DNA of 64,000 bases from Alphaproteobacteria bacterium. GTDB lineage: Bacteria; Pseudomonadota; Alphaproteobacteria; RF32; CAG-239. Both the position numbers and the translations under genes were made by a program. The number at the start of each line of letters is the position of its first letter. The first letter of the stretch is position 1. The notes under the pieces are model-generated. The model was not told the origin of the DNA. It was given only the letters and a program-made list of their open reading frames with translations, and searched no databases. Location of the stretch: NCBI GenBank assembly GCA_017626035.1, contig JAGAJR010000026.1, positions 62,001 to 126,000 on the forward strand, in the 5' to 3' direction. Below, in pieces: positions 52,024 to 61,801 of the stretch.

Positions 52024-53835
52024 ATGACGGACTTGCAAAAATTCTGCGATGAACTGCGGGCGAAAATATCGATTGTCGATGTTGTCGGTGCTAAGGTGAA
52101 TCTTGTCCGCAAAGGACGGGAATATCAGGCTTGCTGCCCTTTTCACAATGAAAAAACGCCGTCATTTACGGTTAATGAAGCCAAAGGATTTTATCATTGT
52201 TTCGGATGCGGAGCCCACGGAGACATTATCAAATTTGAAATGGACGCCAACAATCTTTCTTTTTTGGAAGCCGTTGAAAAACTGGCTAACAAAATAGGGC
52301 TTCCGGTTCCGAAAATTTCCCGTGAGCAAAGTGAAGAAAGTGAAAAGCGGGCTTCTCTGTATGATATTATGGAGCTGGCGGTTAAGTTCTTTGAGAAAAA
52401 TCTGCGGCTTCCGGTCGGGGCACACGGGTTGGAGTATCTTTATCGCCGAGGTTTTGATGATGAGATTATCGGCAAGTTCCGTTTGGGATATGCTCCGGCT
52501 AGCAACGGTTTGTATGCTTTGTTAAAGTCCAAAGGCATTGCCGAGCGGGAAATGGGCGATTTGGGTTTGGTTTCTCTGGCTTCCGACAATACATCGAAAC
52601 GAACGTTTGACTTTTTCCGAGACCGGGTGATTATTCCTATTTTTGATAAAAAAGGCCGTCCAATCGCTTTTGGAGGGCGGGTTATGAATGACGGACAGCC
52701 TAAATATCTTAATTCTCCCGAAACGCCGATTTTCAACAAAAGGCGGGTATTGTATAATATGAACAATGCCCGGGATTTCGGGTATGCGGAAAAAAACATT
52801 CTTATCTGTGAAGGGTATATGGATGTCATTGCCTTGGACAAATACGGTTTTCACAATGCGGTGGCACCGTTGGGAACGGCGTTGACGGAAGAACAAATTC
52901 AAGAAGCATGGAAGGTTTGCAATGAACCGACTTGTTGTTTCGATGGGGACGGAGCAGGCGTTCGGGCGGCAATGCGTTCGGCTGACAGGGTGTTGCCGAT
53001 TTTGAAACCGGGAAATTCCCTGAAATTTTTATTTCTTCCCGACAAGCAGGATCCGGATGAGTTTTTGAAAGCCAAAGGACGGGACGCTTTTATTGAATTT
53101 TCCAAGACGACACTGCCGCTTAAAGATATTTTATGGCGAAAAAATGTAGAAGGGCAGGATGTTTCTACGCCGGAGCATAAGGCATTGGTGGAAAAGAACA
53201 TTAAAGAAGAGGTTTCCAAAATAGCCGATGAAACGGTTCGCAACTATTATGTGCAGGAAATGCAAAACCGGATTTATAATGAACTGGGACGGGGATATTG
53301 GAAAAAACAGGCTTCTTTTGTGCCGCAAGCAAAGAAAGCTTTTCGGGAAGAAAAGAAAGCTGCGGCTGAGCGTCCGAAGGTCAGTTTGGATGAGTTGGTT
53401 GTCAAATTTGTTTTGGCGGCAATGATGTATTATCCGGAATTGATTGCGGAATATGAAGAAAAAATGTCGATGTTTGAATTTCCTAATCCTGTTTTGCAAA
53501 ACCTTTTTGATAAAATGGTGGAAATTTATAATGACAATCCTGAGTTCGACCGGGATAAAATGTCTGAAACTATGGAAAAAAGCGGTTTCGGAAAAGAGTT
53601 GAATTCCTTGTGGGAATTGAAGATGTTTCGTCAGCAAAACCCTTATATTGCCAAAATCAGAGAGGAAATCGACATGAAAATCGTCGAGGTTCAGCTTCGG
53701 CAGCTGGAAAATGAAATCAGGGAGTGTCTGAGGGTGATTGAAACGTCCGAGTCGTTTCCGGAAGAGGCCTATCAGCAGTACGAGTCGTTGAAAAAAGAAA
53801 AAGACGCGTTGCTTAATACACAAAATTTTAATTAA
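52024..53835 (+). CDS. dnaG: DNA primase
   Basis: It lays RNA primers for replication. The 603-residue protein has the CHC2 zinc finger (CCPFHNEKTPSFTV ... YHCFGCGAHGD, about 37-65), the RNA polymerase domain with FRDRVIIPIFDKKGRPIAFGGR, the Toprim motif ICEGYMDVIALDKYG and FDGDGAG, and a C-terminal helicase-binding domain. It sits between yqeY and rpoD, as is usual in this class. Confidence 0.96.
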   Translation: MTDLQKFCDELRAKISIVDVVGAKVNLVRKGREYQACCPFHNEKTPSFTVNEAKGFYHCFGCGAHGDIIKFEMDANNLSFLEAVEKLANKIGLPVPKISREQSEESEKRASLYDIMELAVKFFEKNLRLPVGAHGLEYLYRRGFDDEIIGKFRLGYAPASNGLYALLKSKGIAEREMGDLGLVSLASDNTSKRTFDFFRDRVIIPIFDKKGRPIAFGGRVMNDGQPKYLNSPETPIFNKRRVLYNMNNARDFGYAEKNILICEGYMDVIALDKYGFHNAVAPLGTALTEEQIQEAWKVCNEPTCCFDGDGAGVRAAMRSADRVLPILKPGNSLKFLFLPDKQDPDEFLKAKGRDAFIEFSKTTLPLKDILWRKNVEGQDVSTPEHKALVEKNIKEEVSKIADETVRNYYVQEMQNRIYNELGRGYWKKQASFVPQAKKAFREEKKAAAERPKVSLDELVVKFVLAAMMYYPELIAEYEEKMSMFEFPNPVLQNLFDKMVEIYNDNPEFDRDKMSETMEKSGFGKELNSLWELKMFRQQNPYIAKIREEIDMKIVEVQLRQLENEIRECLRVIETSESFPEEAYQQYESLKKEKDALLNTQNFN

Positions 53836-54011
53836 TTTTATTTATAAAATCCTTAGAAACCGCAGGTTTTTGCTTCGGAAGCAGATATAAGGGATTATAT
53901 TTGCAAACCAAGTGTTGACAAACGGCGGATAAATAATTAAAAGTTTGCTAGCTAGCAATTTATATTATGGGCTGTCTGTGCCCATGAAAAATCGATTTTT
54001 TAAGGAATGTC
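53836..54011 (+). promoter_or_regulatory. rpoD leader with palindrome and hairpin
   Basis: The dnaG-rpoD gap holds TTGACA near 53913, a perfect 14-bp palindrome TTGCTAGCTAGCAA (53945-53958) and an ATGGGC/GCCCAT hairpin with a 7-base loop (53967-53985). The rpoD start at 54012 follows AAGGA. The palindrome could be an operator and the hairpin a leader element; I cannot tell which protein would bind. Confidence 0.45.
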
Positions 54012-56081
54012 ATGTCAGATACAGAAAATCAAGATTTTTACGATGCCAACGGTGCTGATGCCCCGTTGATTGATTCTTTGGGCAGTGCCGTCAAGAGACT
54101 TATTGATAAGGGTAAAATCCGCGGCTATATTACCGTAGAAGAACTGAACAAGGCTCTTCCGCCGGAACGAGAATCTTCCGAGCAGATTGAGGATATTATG
54201 TCCGGAATCTCGGATTTGGGGATTAGCATTATCTCTGAAGCCGATGCCGAAAATTTTGAACCGGATGCCGAAGTCGACGATGAAGAGTTTGACGATGATT
54301 CCGGTAATTTTGACGAGAAAGAATTAGGCCGCAGCGATGACCCGGTTCGGATGTATCTGAAGGAAATGGGAACGGTTGAACTGCTGTCCAGAGAAGGCGA
54401 AATAGCAATTGCCAAGCGTATCGAAGCCGGTAAAACGGTTATGATTGACGGCTTGTGCGAAAGCCCGATGACATTGAAAGCCATTGCCGGTTGGAGAGAC
54501 GACCTGATTGAAGGCCGGATGCAACTTCGCGATATCGTTGATTTGGAAATGATGTATGGCGATGATGCCGAGGCTATGGTGTTCGATGATGAAGACGCTT
54601 CCGTCGATGATTTGGATAAAGTTGCCGAAGAGTTGGCCACTAAAGAAAATCTGGATGACATTGATGATGATCTTGAAGATGATATTGAACTGGAAGATGC
54701 CGTCGATGACGATGTGGATGAAGAAGACGAAGATTCTTCCTCTTTAGACGAGAATGAAGATGCCGAAACTTCTTCCGAAGATGATGATATGGACGGGAAC
54801 GGCGGTCGTGTTGCCGCTTCGGTTTCCGCTATGGAAGAAGCTCTTATGGAACCGGTTTTGGATATTTTAACTAAAATTTCCAGTTATTATGATGATTTGA
54901 AAAAAATCCAAACCAGCCGCGTTGAGGCTATTTTGGCCGGAAAAAGCGTCAGTTCCTCGGTTGAAAAGAAATATGTTCAGGTTAAAAAAGATTTGGTCGA
55001 ATTGATGAGTTCCATTCATTTGAACGCCGTCAGAATCGAACAACTGGTTGAACAGCTTAACGGGTTGAATAAACGTTTGATGGGGTTGGAAGGAAAACTT
55101 CTGCGTTATGCTTTGTCTTGCAAAATTAAACGTGAGGATTTTCTGGACGTTTATCAAAAATCTGAGTTGGATCCGAACTGGATTGACAATATTTCAAAGA
55201 AAAACGACAAGCATTGGAAGTCTTTTGTTGAAAAATACGGTCCTGAAATTGTCGAACTGAGAGAAAGCGTTGCCCAGATGGCTCAGGAATGCGGTCTGCC
55301 GATTTCCGAGTATCGTCGGATGGTTGACACGATTAAAAAAGGCGAGCGTGAAGCCGACAGGGCAAAGAAGGAAATGATTGAAGCCAACCTGCGTTTGGTT
55401 ATTTCCATTGCCAAAAAGTACACAAACAGGGGATTGCAGTTTTTGGATTTAATCCAAGAAGGTAATATCGGTTTGATGAAAGCCGTTGATAAATTTGAAT
55501 ATCGCCGCGGTTATAAATTCTCGACTTATGCTACATGGTGGATCAGGCAGGCCATTACGCGTTCTATTGCGGATCAGGCTCGCACAATCCGTATTCCGGT
55601 TCACATGATTGAGACAATTAACAAATTGGTTCGCACTTCTCGTCAGATGTTGTCTGAAATGGGCAGGGAGCCTGTTCCGGAAGAATTGGCGGAAAGACTG
55701 TCCATGCCGTTGGAAAAAGTCCGCAAGGTTATGAAAATTGCCAAAGAACCGGTTTCTTTGGAAGCTCCGGTCGGTGATGAGGAAGATTCCTCATTGGGTG
55801 ATTTTATTGCCGATGATAGTGCTTTACAGCCGTTGGATTCCGCTATTCATTCTAATTTGCGTGAAACCTGCACCCGTATTCTTTCTTCCTTGACACCTAG
55901 AGAAGAGCGTGTGCTGCGTATGCGTTTCGGTATCGGTATGAACACAGACCATACTTTGGAAGAAGTCGGACAGCAGTTTAACGTTACTCGTGAACGTATT
56001 CGTCAGATTGAAGCGAAGGCTCTGCGTAAGCTTAAACATCCGAGCCGTTCAAGAAAATTAAGAAGCTTCCTTGACCAATAG
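54012..56081 (+). CDS. rpoD: RNA polymerase sigma factor RpoD (sigma-70)
   Basis: This is the primary sigma factor. The 689-residue protein has region 1.1 at the start (about 12-80), region 1.2 ([22 protein letters not shown]), a long acidic non-conserved insert (about 190-270, mostly Asp and Glu), region 2 ([47 protein letters not shown]), region 3 ([13 protein letters not shown]) and region 4 ([25 protein letters not shown]). A terminator follows. Confidence 0.97.
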   Translation: MSDTENQDFYDANGADAPLIDSLGSAVKRLIDKGKIRGYITVEELNKALPPERESSEQIEDIMSGISDLGISIISEADAENFEPDAEVDDEEFDDDSGNFDEKELGRSDDPVRMYLKEMGTVELLSREGEIAIAKRIEAGKTVMIDGLCESPMTLKAIAGWRDDLIEGRMQLRDIVDLEMMYGDDAEAMVFDDEDASVDDLDKVAEELATKENLDDIDDDLEDDIELEDAVDDDVDEEDEDSSSLDENEDAETSSEDDDMDGNGGRVAASVSAMEEALMEPVLDILTKISSYYDDLKKIQTSRVEAILAGKSVSSSVEKKYVQVKKDLVELMSSIHLNAVRIEQLVEQLNGLNKRLMGLEGKLLRYALSCKIKREDFLDVYQKSELDPNWIDNISKKNDKHWKSFVEKYGPEIVELRESVAQMAQECGLPISEYRRMVDTIKKGEREADRAKKEMIEANLRLVISIAKKYTNRGLQFLDLIQEGNIGLMKAVDKFEYRRGYKFSTYATWWIRQAITRSIADQARTIRIPVHMIETINKLVRTSRQMLSEMGREPVPEELAERLSMPLEKVRKVMKIAKEPVSLEAPVGDEEDSSLGDFIADDSALQPLDSAIHSNLRETCTRILSSLTPREERVLRMRFGIGMNTDHTLEEVGQQFNVTRERIRQIEAKALRKLKHPSRSRKLRSFLDQ

Positions 56082-56087
56082 TTTAAG

Positions 56088-56115
56088 AAATCCCCGAAAT
56101 TCGGGGATTTTTTTT
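56088..56115 (+). terminator. Terminator after rpoD
   Basis: AAATCCCCGAA and TTCGGGGATTT form a tight hairpin followed by T8. Confidence 0.9.
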
Positions 56116-56125
56116 GAATAAATAA

Positions 56126-56153
56126 TTGACAAAAATAGTGAAAAGCATATACT
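56126..56153 (+). promoter_or_regulatory. Promoter of the 56187-56585 gene
   Basis: A consensus TTGACA (56126-56131), a 16-base spacer and TATACT (56148-56153) lie 33 bases before the start codon. Confidence 0.7.
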
Positions 56154-56186
56154 GCCTGTATCTTAATTTAAAAATATGAATAGATT

Positions 56187-56585
56187 ATGGACACAAAGGT
56201 ATTATTAGAAGCGGCAAAAAAAGATTATTCCGCAGCTTTAAATGTAGGGGCATTGATTACAATGGGAGAATTGCCCGTGCAGGTTCTCGAAATTTTGGAA
56301 AGTTTTTTGATTTTCAAATCGTGGATTTCAAAGCTTGGGCAACAAGAAGAAGATAAAAAAGCCCATGAAGGTCTGATTGAGATGTTTCAAGACTACATTT
56401 CCCGTTATGAGAGACTTTTTCATGAGAAGGAATTTGAAATCGGTTTCTTCCTCAGGGCGGCAAAGCTATTATCAGAGGAAGGAACAATATCAGAGGAACA
56501 ACTGAAAATCGTCAAGGATTTTATGGCCGAGATGAAAAATCTTTCAGAAATTCCGGAATCATGGAAAGCTATCCGTCTGGGGTAA
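56187..56585 (+). CDS. Unrecognised 132-residue helical protein
   Basis: The protein is acidic and nearly all helical (MDTKVLLEAAKKDYSAALNV ... ESFLIFKSWISKLGQQEEDK ... EISRYERLFHEKEFEIGFF-like segments), with no Cys and no signal peptide. It is cytoplasmic by appearance. No family is recognised. It has a strong promoter and a terminator and so stands as a single unit between rpoD and the DUF1847 gene. Confidence 0.7.
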   Translation: MDTKVLLEAAKKDYSAALNVGALITMGELPVQVLEILESFLIFKSWISKLGQQEEDKKAHEGLIEMFQDYISRYERLFHEKEFEIGFFLRAAKLLSEEGTISEEQLKIVKDFMAEMKNLSEIPESWKAIRLG

Positions 56586-56603
56586 GCTTATCAAAAGCAA
56601 TGT

Positions 56604-56643
56604 GAGCACTCAAGCGAATTAGGCTTGAGTGTTCTTTGTTTTT
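56604..56643 (+). terminator. Terminator after the 56187-56585 gene
   Basis: CACTCAAGC and GCTTGAGTG pair around a 7-base loop and are followed by TTCTTTGTTTTT. Confidence 0.8.
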
Positions 56644-56681
56644 AAATTATAAGTATAGAAAATTTAATCGGGAGAGTATGA

Positions 56682-57125
56682 ATGGACAGCTTATATGACG
56701 ATGTTGACAAGGGAGTAATGATTGCTTCTCATTATTCCAGAAATAAGTCGCGTTTGTTGGAATTAATCGGTTTTATTAAAAGTTCGGGATTTACGAGAGT
56801 AGGTGTGGCCAATTGTTTATCTATGCAGGTTTTTGCCGATAAGTTGGTGCAGATATTAAAAGATAACGGACTTGAAGTCTTTTCTATAAACTGCAAGCAA
56901 AGCGGTTTGAACGGTTGTGAAATTTGTGAAGAAATGAAGGGACCTTGTTGTGATCCGATCTCACAGGCGGTGTATTTGAATGAGAAAAAAACAGAACTCA
57001 ATATTAATGTGGGATTATGTTTGGGGCACGGTTTGCTTTTTCAGAAACATTCCGTTGCACCGGTTACAACATTTGTGGTTAAAGATCCTCTAAACAAACA
57101 TAATGTTATTGAAAATCTGAAGTAG
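56682..57125 (+). CDS. DUF1847-family cysteine-containing protein
   Basis: The 147-residue protein matches the conserved part of DUF1847: GFTRVGVANCLSM, NCKQSGLNGCEICEEMKGPCCDPISQAVYLNEKKTELNI and GLCLGHGLLFQKHSVAPVTTFVVKD. Most family members also have an N-terminal CxxC metal motif, which is missing here, so it is a short form. The function is unknown; the Cys set suggests metal binding. The next gene starts 9 bases later. Confidence 0.82.
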   Translation: MDSLYDDVDKGVMIASHYSRNKSRLLELIGFIKSSGFTRVGVANCLSMQVFADKLVQILKDNGLEVFSINCKQSGLNGCEICEEMKGPCCDPISQAVYLNEKKTELNINVGLCLGHGLLFQKHSVAPVTTFVVKDPLNKHNVIENLK

Positions 57126-57134
57126 GAAAAAAAG

Positions 57135-57959
57135 ATGATTGAGAAATTAAAGCAATTTGTTCTGGAAGCCGGGTGTTATTCTCTTGAAAAAAGAGGAACG
57201 GACAATCATCGCTGGGGATTTAAATGGGGAAATGAAGCAATCGGCTCTTTGGTTACCGAGGTTGATTTAAACATCAGCAGAAAGTTCAAAGAATTTGTTG
57301 AAGAGAATTTCAGCGATTTGAATTACATGATTATTGATGAGGAAAGTGTCAGCCAGCTTAAGGGCAGAGTTTTTGAGAAAGCTGAGGAAACCGAATACCA
57401 GTTTATTTTAGATCCGATTGACGGAACAATCAATTATGCGGCAGATGTTCCTTTATACGGAGTGCTGCTTGCAGTTTTCAAAAACAAAAAGCCTTTATAT
57501 GGTTTTATTTATGCTCCCGCACTGGATGAATTGGTTTATACCGACGGAAAAGAAGTTTATTATGAAAACGGCGGAAAAGTTCGGATTATGGAGAAAAATA
57601 AACATTCAATTTCCCGGATTGTGCAAGGTCACGCTTGGGCTGTAGAATTAAAAGACAAGCACATGGACGGTCCGCTTATCATGCAGGATTATTTTGCGGC
57701 GGTTATGTATTTTCTGTATCTTATTCTCGGAAAATTCAAAGGAGTTTTTGTCAGAGCCAATTTATGGGATATTGCTCCCGCTTTGGCAATATGCGATGTT
57801 TTGGGAATGGGATTTTATGATTATGAAACAAAAGAGAAAATGACAGAGTTTTCTCCGCGTTTTTTCCATCCGGAGTGCAAAGTCAAAAAAGTTCATATTG
57901 TCTGTTTTCCGGAAGAGTTTGACGAAATAAAAAGTATTACCGCCGGCTTAAAAGAATAA
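57135..57959 (+). CDS. Inositol monophosphatase-family phosphatase
   Basis: The 274-residue protein has the metal motifs of the family: VTEVDLNISRKF, MIIDEES (Glu), LDPIDGTINYAADVPLYGV and the C-terminal NLWDIAPALAICDVLGMG. Possible substrates are inositol-1-phosphate, fructose-1,6-bisphosphate or 3'-phosphoadenosine phosphate; the sequence does not decide. It likely forms a unit with the DUF1847 gene. Confidence 0.88.
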   Translation: MIEKLKQFVLEAGCYSLEKRGTDNHRWGFKWGNEAIGSLVTEVDLNISRKFKEFVEENFSDLNYMIIDEESVSQLKGRVFEKAEETEYQFILDPIDGTINYAADVPLYGVLLAVFKNKKPLYGFIYAPALDELVYTDGKEVYYENGGKVRIMEKNKHSISRIVQGHAWAVELKDKHMDGPLIMQDYFAAVMYFLYLILGKFKGVFVRANLWDIAPALAICDVLGMGFYDYETKEKMTEFSPRFFHPECKVKKVHIVCFPEEFDEIKSITAGLKE

Positions 57960-58007
57960 GTTGCAAAGCCTCGTTTTTCCGATTTTCGGAACAACGGTAC
58001 TCGGTAA

Positions 58008-60140
58008 TTATTCTTTTTCGGAATGGCGGGGACGATTGTCTTTGATAAGTTTCATGTTGGAAGCAAACTCTTTTCCTTCGGATATGTCTTCGATGCTGAC
58101 ATTTAGTTTGTAACGCCAGTTGGAATATTCGAAGATGGTTCCTGGTGCGTTATCCAGCTTTTTCTGTTTATAAATGTCGCAGAGGCGAACCAGAAACAGG
58201 GAACTGTTTGTGCGGGCTCCGAACTTGGTAACATATACGTTTATGTCTTTGGGGATGGGAGTTCCTTCTTCAATCGACTTTTCAAACGTATCATCAACAT
58301 CAGAAACGATATTATTTTGAAGCAGTGTTTTCAGCATGTTTTCCCGGTCTTTTTTTCTTCCGCACAAGTTGTCTTTGTATTGTTGATCGTTTACATACAG
58401 GTTACATTCGTTAAACACTTCAATGTCTTCGTTGGCCCAAAATCCGTATGCCGTTGCCTGATCATGCGTTGAAGTTTGAGCCAGAGAAAGGTATTGGTAG
58501 TTTTCGGGAGGGACAAAATCTCCGCTTTTTTCTTTCTGGCGGTAAAACACCTTATATGAAAGCAATCCGTGTTGTGCCATATATTCCCGGAAACCTTCGG
58601 GAACGGTACCTAAGTCTTCGCCGATGACCAGACATTTGTTTCTGTTGCTTTCAATTGAGATAATTGCGGTTAAATCTTTAATGTTATAATAGACATAGGC
58701 TCCTTGAACCACAGGGGTATCTTTTTTGAAAAAGCCCCAAAATAAACGTCGCAGCCCCATGGCGTGGTCTATTCTCAAAGCCCCGGAAAACTTCATGTTT
58801 TCTCTTACCAATTTGATAAACGGAGCATAATGTTGTTTGACCAGTTCTTCCGGATGATAAGGCATAAATCCCCAGCTTTGTCCCCGAGGACGCATAGGGT
58901 CTGCCGGTGCTCCGATGATGCAATCCAAAACATAAGCATCGGGATTTTCCCATACTTCACTGCCGTTTGATGCCGCTCCGATAGGCATATCGGTATAAAG
59001 GCCGATTTTCATACCGAGAGAAAGAGCCAGTTTTTGTAAGTTTTTTACCTGCATGTCAGCCAGCCAGTGGCAATAAGCAAAGAAATTAATTTGTTTTTGG
59101 TGTTTTTGAGCAAAATCAGCGGTTTCTTTGGAGGTAATGTCTGAAAATCCTGCCGGCCATTTCCGCCAAAAAGCGGTCGGATACATTTTTTCCAATAAAG
59201 TTTCAAAAAGTCCCAGATTGAATAAAGTAATGCCTTTTTCTTCCTTGTATTTTTCAAATTTGAGTTTCCTGTCGGCATCCGCATTTTGCAGAAAATGTTC
59301 GTACATCAATTCAAGGATGTTGCGTTTTAAGGTCAATACTTCTTTATATTGTACCATTTCGGCAGTGTTTAATTTCTCTAATAAAGCGACAGTTTCCTTT
59401 TTGTTCATAAATTCGGCGACGGTTTCGGAATGAATGAAATCAGGTTCCGATCGTAAATCCAAGTAGGCATAGTTGATAAACAAACGGCTTAATGTTCTGT
59501 AAGGAGAGACGTCAGCTTTATTGATATCGGTAATGGAAGCATATGACATAACCCCCAGAGGATTAAGCCCGATAATATCTCCGCCGTTTTGAGCCGTGAG
59601 TTTGATTATTTCCGCTAAATCTCCGAAATCGCCAATACCCATGCTGTTTTGAGAATGCAAAGCATAGAGCATTACCGAAACTCCGCTGAGATGTTCTTTG
59701 TTTTTTAAAAATTGCGGCTGATAGCAGAATTGCGGAGCATAGATTAAAAAAGATTTATGGCAGTTTTCGCCTTGTTTGAGCAGGATAGTGTAGTATCCGA
59801 CGGAGATTCCGCTGATTTCTGTTTGGCGTTCTCCGTTTATTTCCTTTTGCCAGACGATTTGGTCGTTTTCATCAATGAGCGACAGGTGATAGTTGCCGTT
59901 GATATTGGGTGTTAGGATGATTTCCTCATCATCATAAAAGCTGATTACTTCAGGAAGGATTTTTTCCCGTGCTTTTTCAGCCAGTTTTTTTTCAATGAGA
60001 TTTTCGGATAATTTTTCACCAAACATTGCTTCCAAAAAGAACTTTCGAACCTCATCGGATGTCTGATGAGCTTGTCCGATTTTATCAATGTAAGATGAAG
60101 ATATATTATATTTCTCTGCTAATTCTTTGATTCTGTTCAT
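58008..60140 (-). CDS. malQ: 4-alpha-glucanotransferase (amylomaltase)
   Basis: It transfers glucan segments between maltodextrins and releases glucose. The 710-residue chain is the long MalQ form with an N-terminal extension (about 1-140). The GH77 core has the nucleophile in GALRIDHAMGLRRLFWG, the acid-base Glu in VIGEDLGTVPEGF and the STHDQATAYGFW segment. It lies divergent from a maltokinase gene 97 bases away, so both may answer to maltodextrin supply. Confidence 0.93.
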   Translation of the reverse strand: MNRIKELAEKYNISSSYIDKIGQAHQTSDEVRKFFLEAMFGEKLSENLIEKKLAEKAREKILPEVISFYDDEEIILTPNINGNYHLSLIDENDQIVWQKEINGERQTEISGISVGYYTILLKQGENCHKSFLIYAPQFCYQPQFLKNKEHLSGVSVMLYALHSQNSMGIGDFGDLAEIIKLTAQNGGDIIGLNPLGVMSYASITDINKADVSPYRTLSRLFINYAYLDLRSEPDFIHSETVAEFMNKKETVALLEKLNTAEMVQYKEVLTLKRNILELMYEHFLQNADADRKLKFEKYKEEKGITLFNLGLFETLLEKMYPTAFWRKWPAGFSDITSKETADFAQKHQKQINFFAYCHWLADMQVKNLQKLALSLGMKIGLYTDMPIGAASNGSEVWENPDAYVLDCIIGAPADPMRPRGQSWGFMPYHPEELVKQHYAPFIKLVRENMKFSGALRIDHAMGLRRLFWGFFKKDTPVVQGAYVYYNIKDLTAIISIESNRNKCLVIGEDLGTVPEGFREYMAQHGLLSYKVFYRQKEKSGDFVPPENYQYLSLAQTSTHDQATAYGFWANEDIEVFNECNLYVNDQQYKDNLCGRKKDRENMLKTLLQNNIVSDVDDTFEKSIEEGTPIPKDINVYVTKFGARTNSSLFLVRLCDIYKQKKLDNAPGTIFEYSNWRYKLNVSIEDISEGKEFASNMKLIKDNRPRHSEKE

Positions 60141-60237
60141 GTTTTTTCTTTTTAGATGATTTAGACAAAAAAGCTTTACTTTTGCTTGGGATGATTATAG
60201 ACTAAACGCATCTATTTACAACATAAAAGAGAAGAAA

Positions 60238-61752
60238 ATGAATAGTTTAAAAAAAATCAGCGACTATTTGTATAGTCAGCGTTGGTGTAATTTTAAATCA
60301 GAAATTACCGAACATAACCTTCGTCATGTAACATTTGATATTTTGCCTTTTGATAAAGACAAAATTTTAGCTGTCGGTCATGCCGAGTTTGCGGAAAAGG
60401 ATGACAGTTATTTTATGATGCCTATGAAACAGGCCGATGAAAACACTTCTGATAAAACGTTGGACTTTGAAGGAATTGCCTATAAAGATGCGGTTGAAGA
60501 AGAAGATTTTTGGCCGTCTTTGATGAATTTTCTTGAGGAAAAAGGCTATAGTGTTGAAATTCCCGGCGGTTGGCGTCTTGAATTTAATGAAACGGATGAT
60601 TCCAACAAAATTCGGGACAACATGGGTAAAACATCCACTCCTTTGCATCTTGAACAGAGCAATACGACGGTTGTTGTCGGTAATCAGGAGCTTGCCTTTA
60701 AATTGGAGAGGATGTTGTCTTTTTCAAAAGAGGAAAATCCTGAATTTGAAATGAACAAAAAATTAATGAGAGAGAATAGTTCCGTTATGCCGAAAACGCA
60801 CGGTATTCTTGTGCTGCATAATGACAAGGGTGAAACATCGTCCTCAGGAATTATTCAGGAGTTTGTTAAAAATAAAGGCGATATGTGGAATTATTCGGTT
60901 GCATATATTAAGGAAAAATTGCGTCAGGGGTATGAAACGCAGACCTCATTGACTGAACATAATTGTCCTGAATTTATGCGGTTGATTGATAACTTGGGGC
61001 TTAAGACTCAGGAAATGTTTGATGCCTTGTCAAAAGATGATGATAATCCGAATTTTACGCCGCAGGAAGCTGATGACAGGTTTTTGCATATTTATCAAAA
61101 TCAAATGAAGGTATTGTTGTTTCAGACAAAACGCAATATTGCCGAGAATGTCGACAGTCTTCCGGAACCGACAAAATCTCAAACCAGGAGGCTTTTGAAG
61201 GGCTGGGATAAATTAACTTCTAATTTTGTTAATCAGCAAGTCGGAAAAATAGAGCGGGCTTCCGAAAAAGAAGCGGTTTGCCGGGTACACGGCGATTTTC
61301 ATTTGGGACAAGTTTTGGTTACCAAGGATGATGATTTGAAGTTTATTGACTTTGCCGGGGAGCCGGCATTGCCGATTGAACAGCGGAAACAAAAACATAT
61401 CTCTGTTCGTGATTATGCCGGAATGTATCGTTCAATCAGCGGTTATCTCGGGGCAGTTGCGGCAGAAGAATTTGCAGCCGAAGGGGCAACACCGGAAGAA
61501 ATTGCCAAACGCAAAGCTTATGCTCAGAAAGCTGTTTCTCCGTTGATAAATAAAGCCTCTCAAAGATTTTTGGGAAAGCATACTCTTAATGAGCCGTGGT
61601 TGTCTTTAGAGGTTTTCCGAAAGAATTTATATGAAGTAAACTATGAGGTATGTAATCGTCCGCAGATGGCTTATGTTCCGATAAGCGGATTGAATACATT
61701 GTTGTCATCGGGAGGAAATTCGTTGGCAAATCGTAAAGGCAGAGATTTGTAG
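60238..61752 (+). CDS. Maltokinase-like protein
   Basis: The 504-residue protein resembles maltokinases (Pep2/Mak1 and the kinase part of TreS fusions). It has an N-terminal cap beginning YLYSQRWCNFKSEI, a large lobe with the catalytic RVHGDFHLGQVLV and the metal-binding FIDFAGEPALPIEQR (near residues 348-385), and RDYAGMYRSISGYLG. It would make maltose-1-phosphate from maltose and ATP, the entry to GlgE-type glucan synthesis. GlgE and TreS are not in the window. Confidence 0.85.
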   Translation: MNSLKKISDYLYSQRWCNFKSEITEHNLRHVTFDILPFDKDKILAVGHAEFAEKDDSYFMMPMKQADENTSDKTLDFEGIAYKDAVEEEDFWPSLMNFLEEKGYSVEIPGGWRLEFNETDDSNKIRDNMGKTSTPLHLEQSNTTVVVGNQELAFKLERMLSFSKEENPEFEMNKKLMRENSSVMPKTHGILVLHNDKGETSSSGIIQEFVKNKGDMWNYSVAYIKEKLRQGYETQTSLTEHNCPEFMRLIDNLGLKTQEMFDALSKDDDNPNFTPQEADDRFLHIYQNQMKVLLFQTKRNIAENVDSLPEPTKSQTRRLLKGWDKLTSNFVNQQVGKIERASEKEAVCRVHGDFHLGQVLVTKDDDLKFIDFAGEPALPIEQRKQKHISVRDYAGMYRSISGYLGAVAAEEFAAEGATPEEIAKRKAYAQKAVSPLINKASQRFLGKHTLNEPWLSLEVFRKNLYEVNYEVCNRPQMAYVPISGLNTLLSSGGNSLANRKGRDL

Positions 61753-61763
61753 AATACAGTGCA

Positions 61764-61796
61764 TAAAAAAGCCGTTTCTTAAAGAAACGGCTTTTA
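61764..61796. terminator. Bidirectional terminator between the maltokinase and nickel transporter genes
   Basis: AAAAGCCGTTTCTT pairs with AAGAAACGGCTTTT around a single-base or very short loop, between convergent genes. Confidence 0.85.
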
Positions 61797-61801
61797 CTTT
61801 T

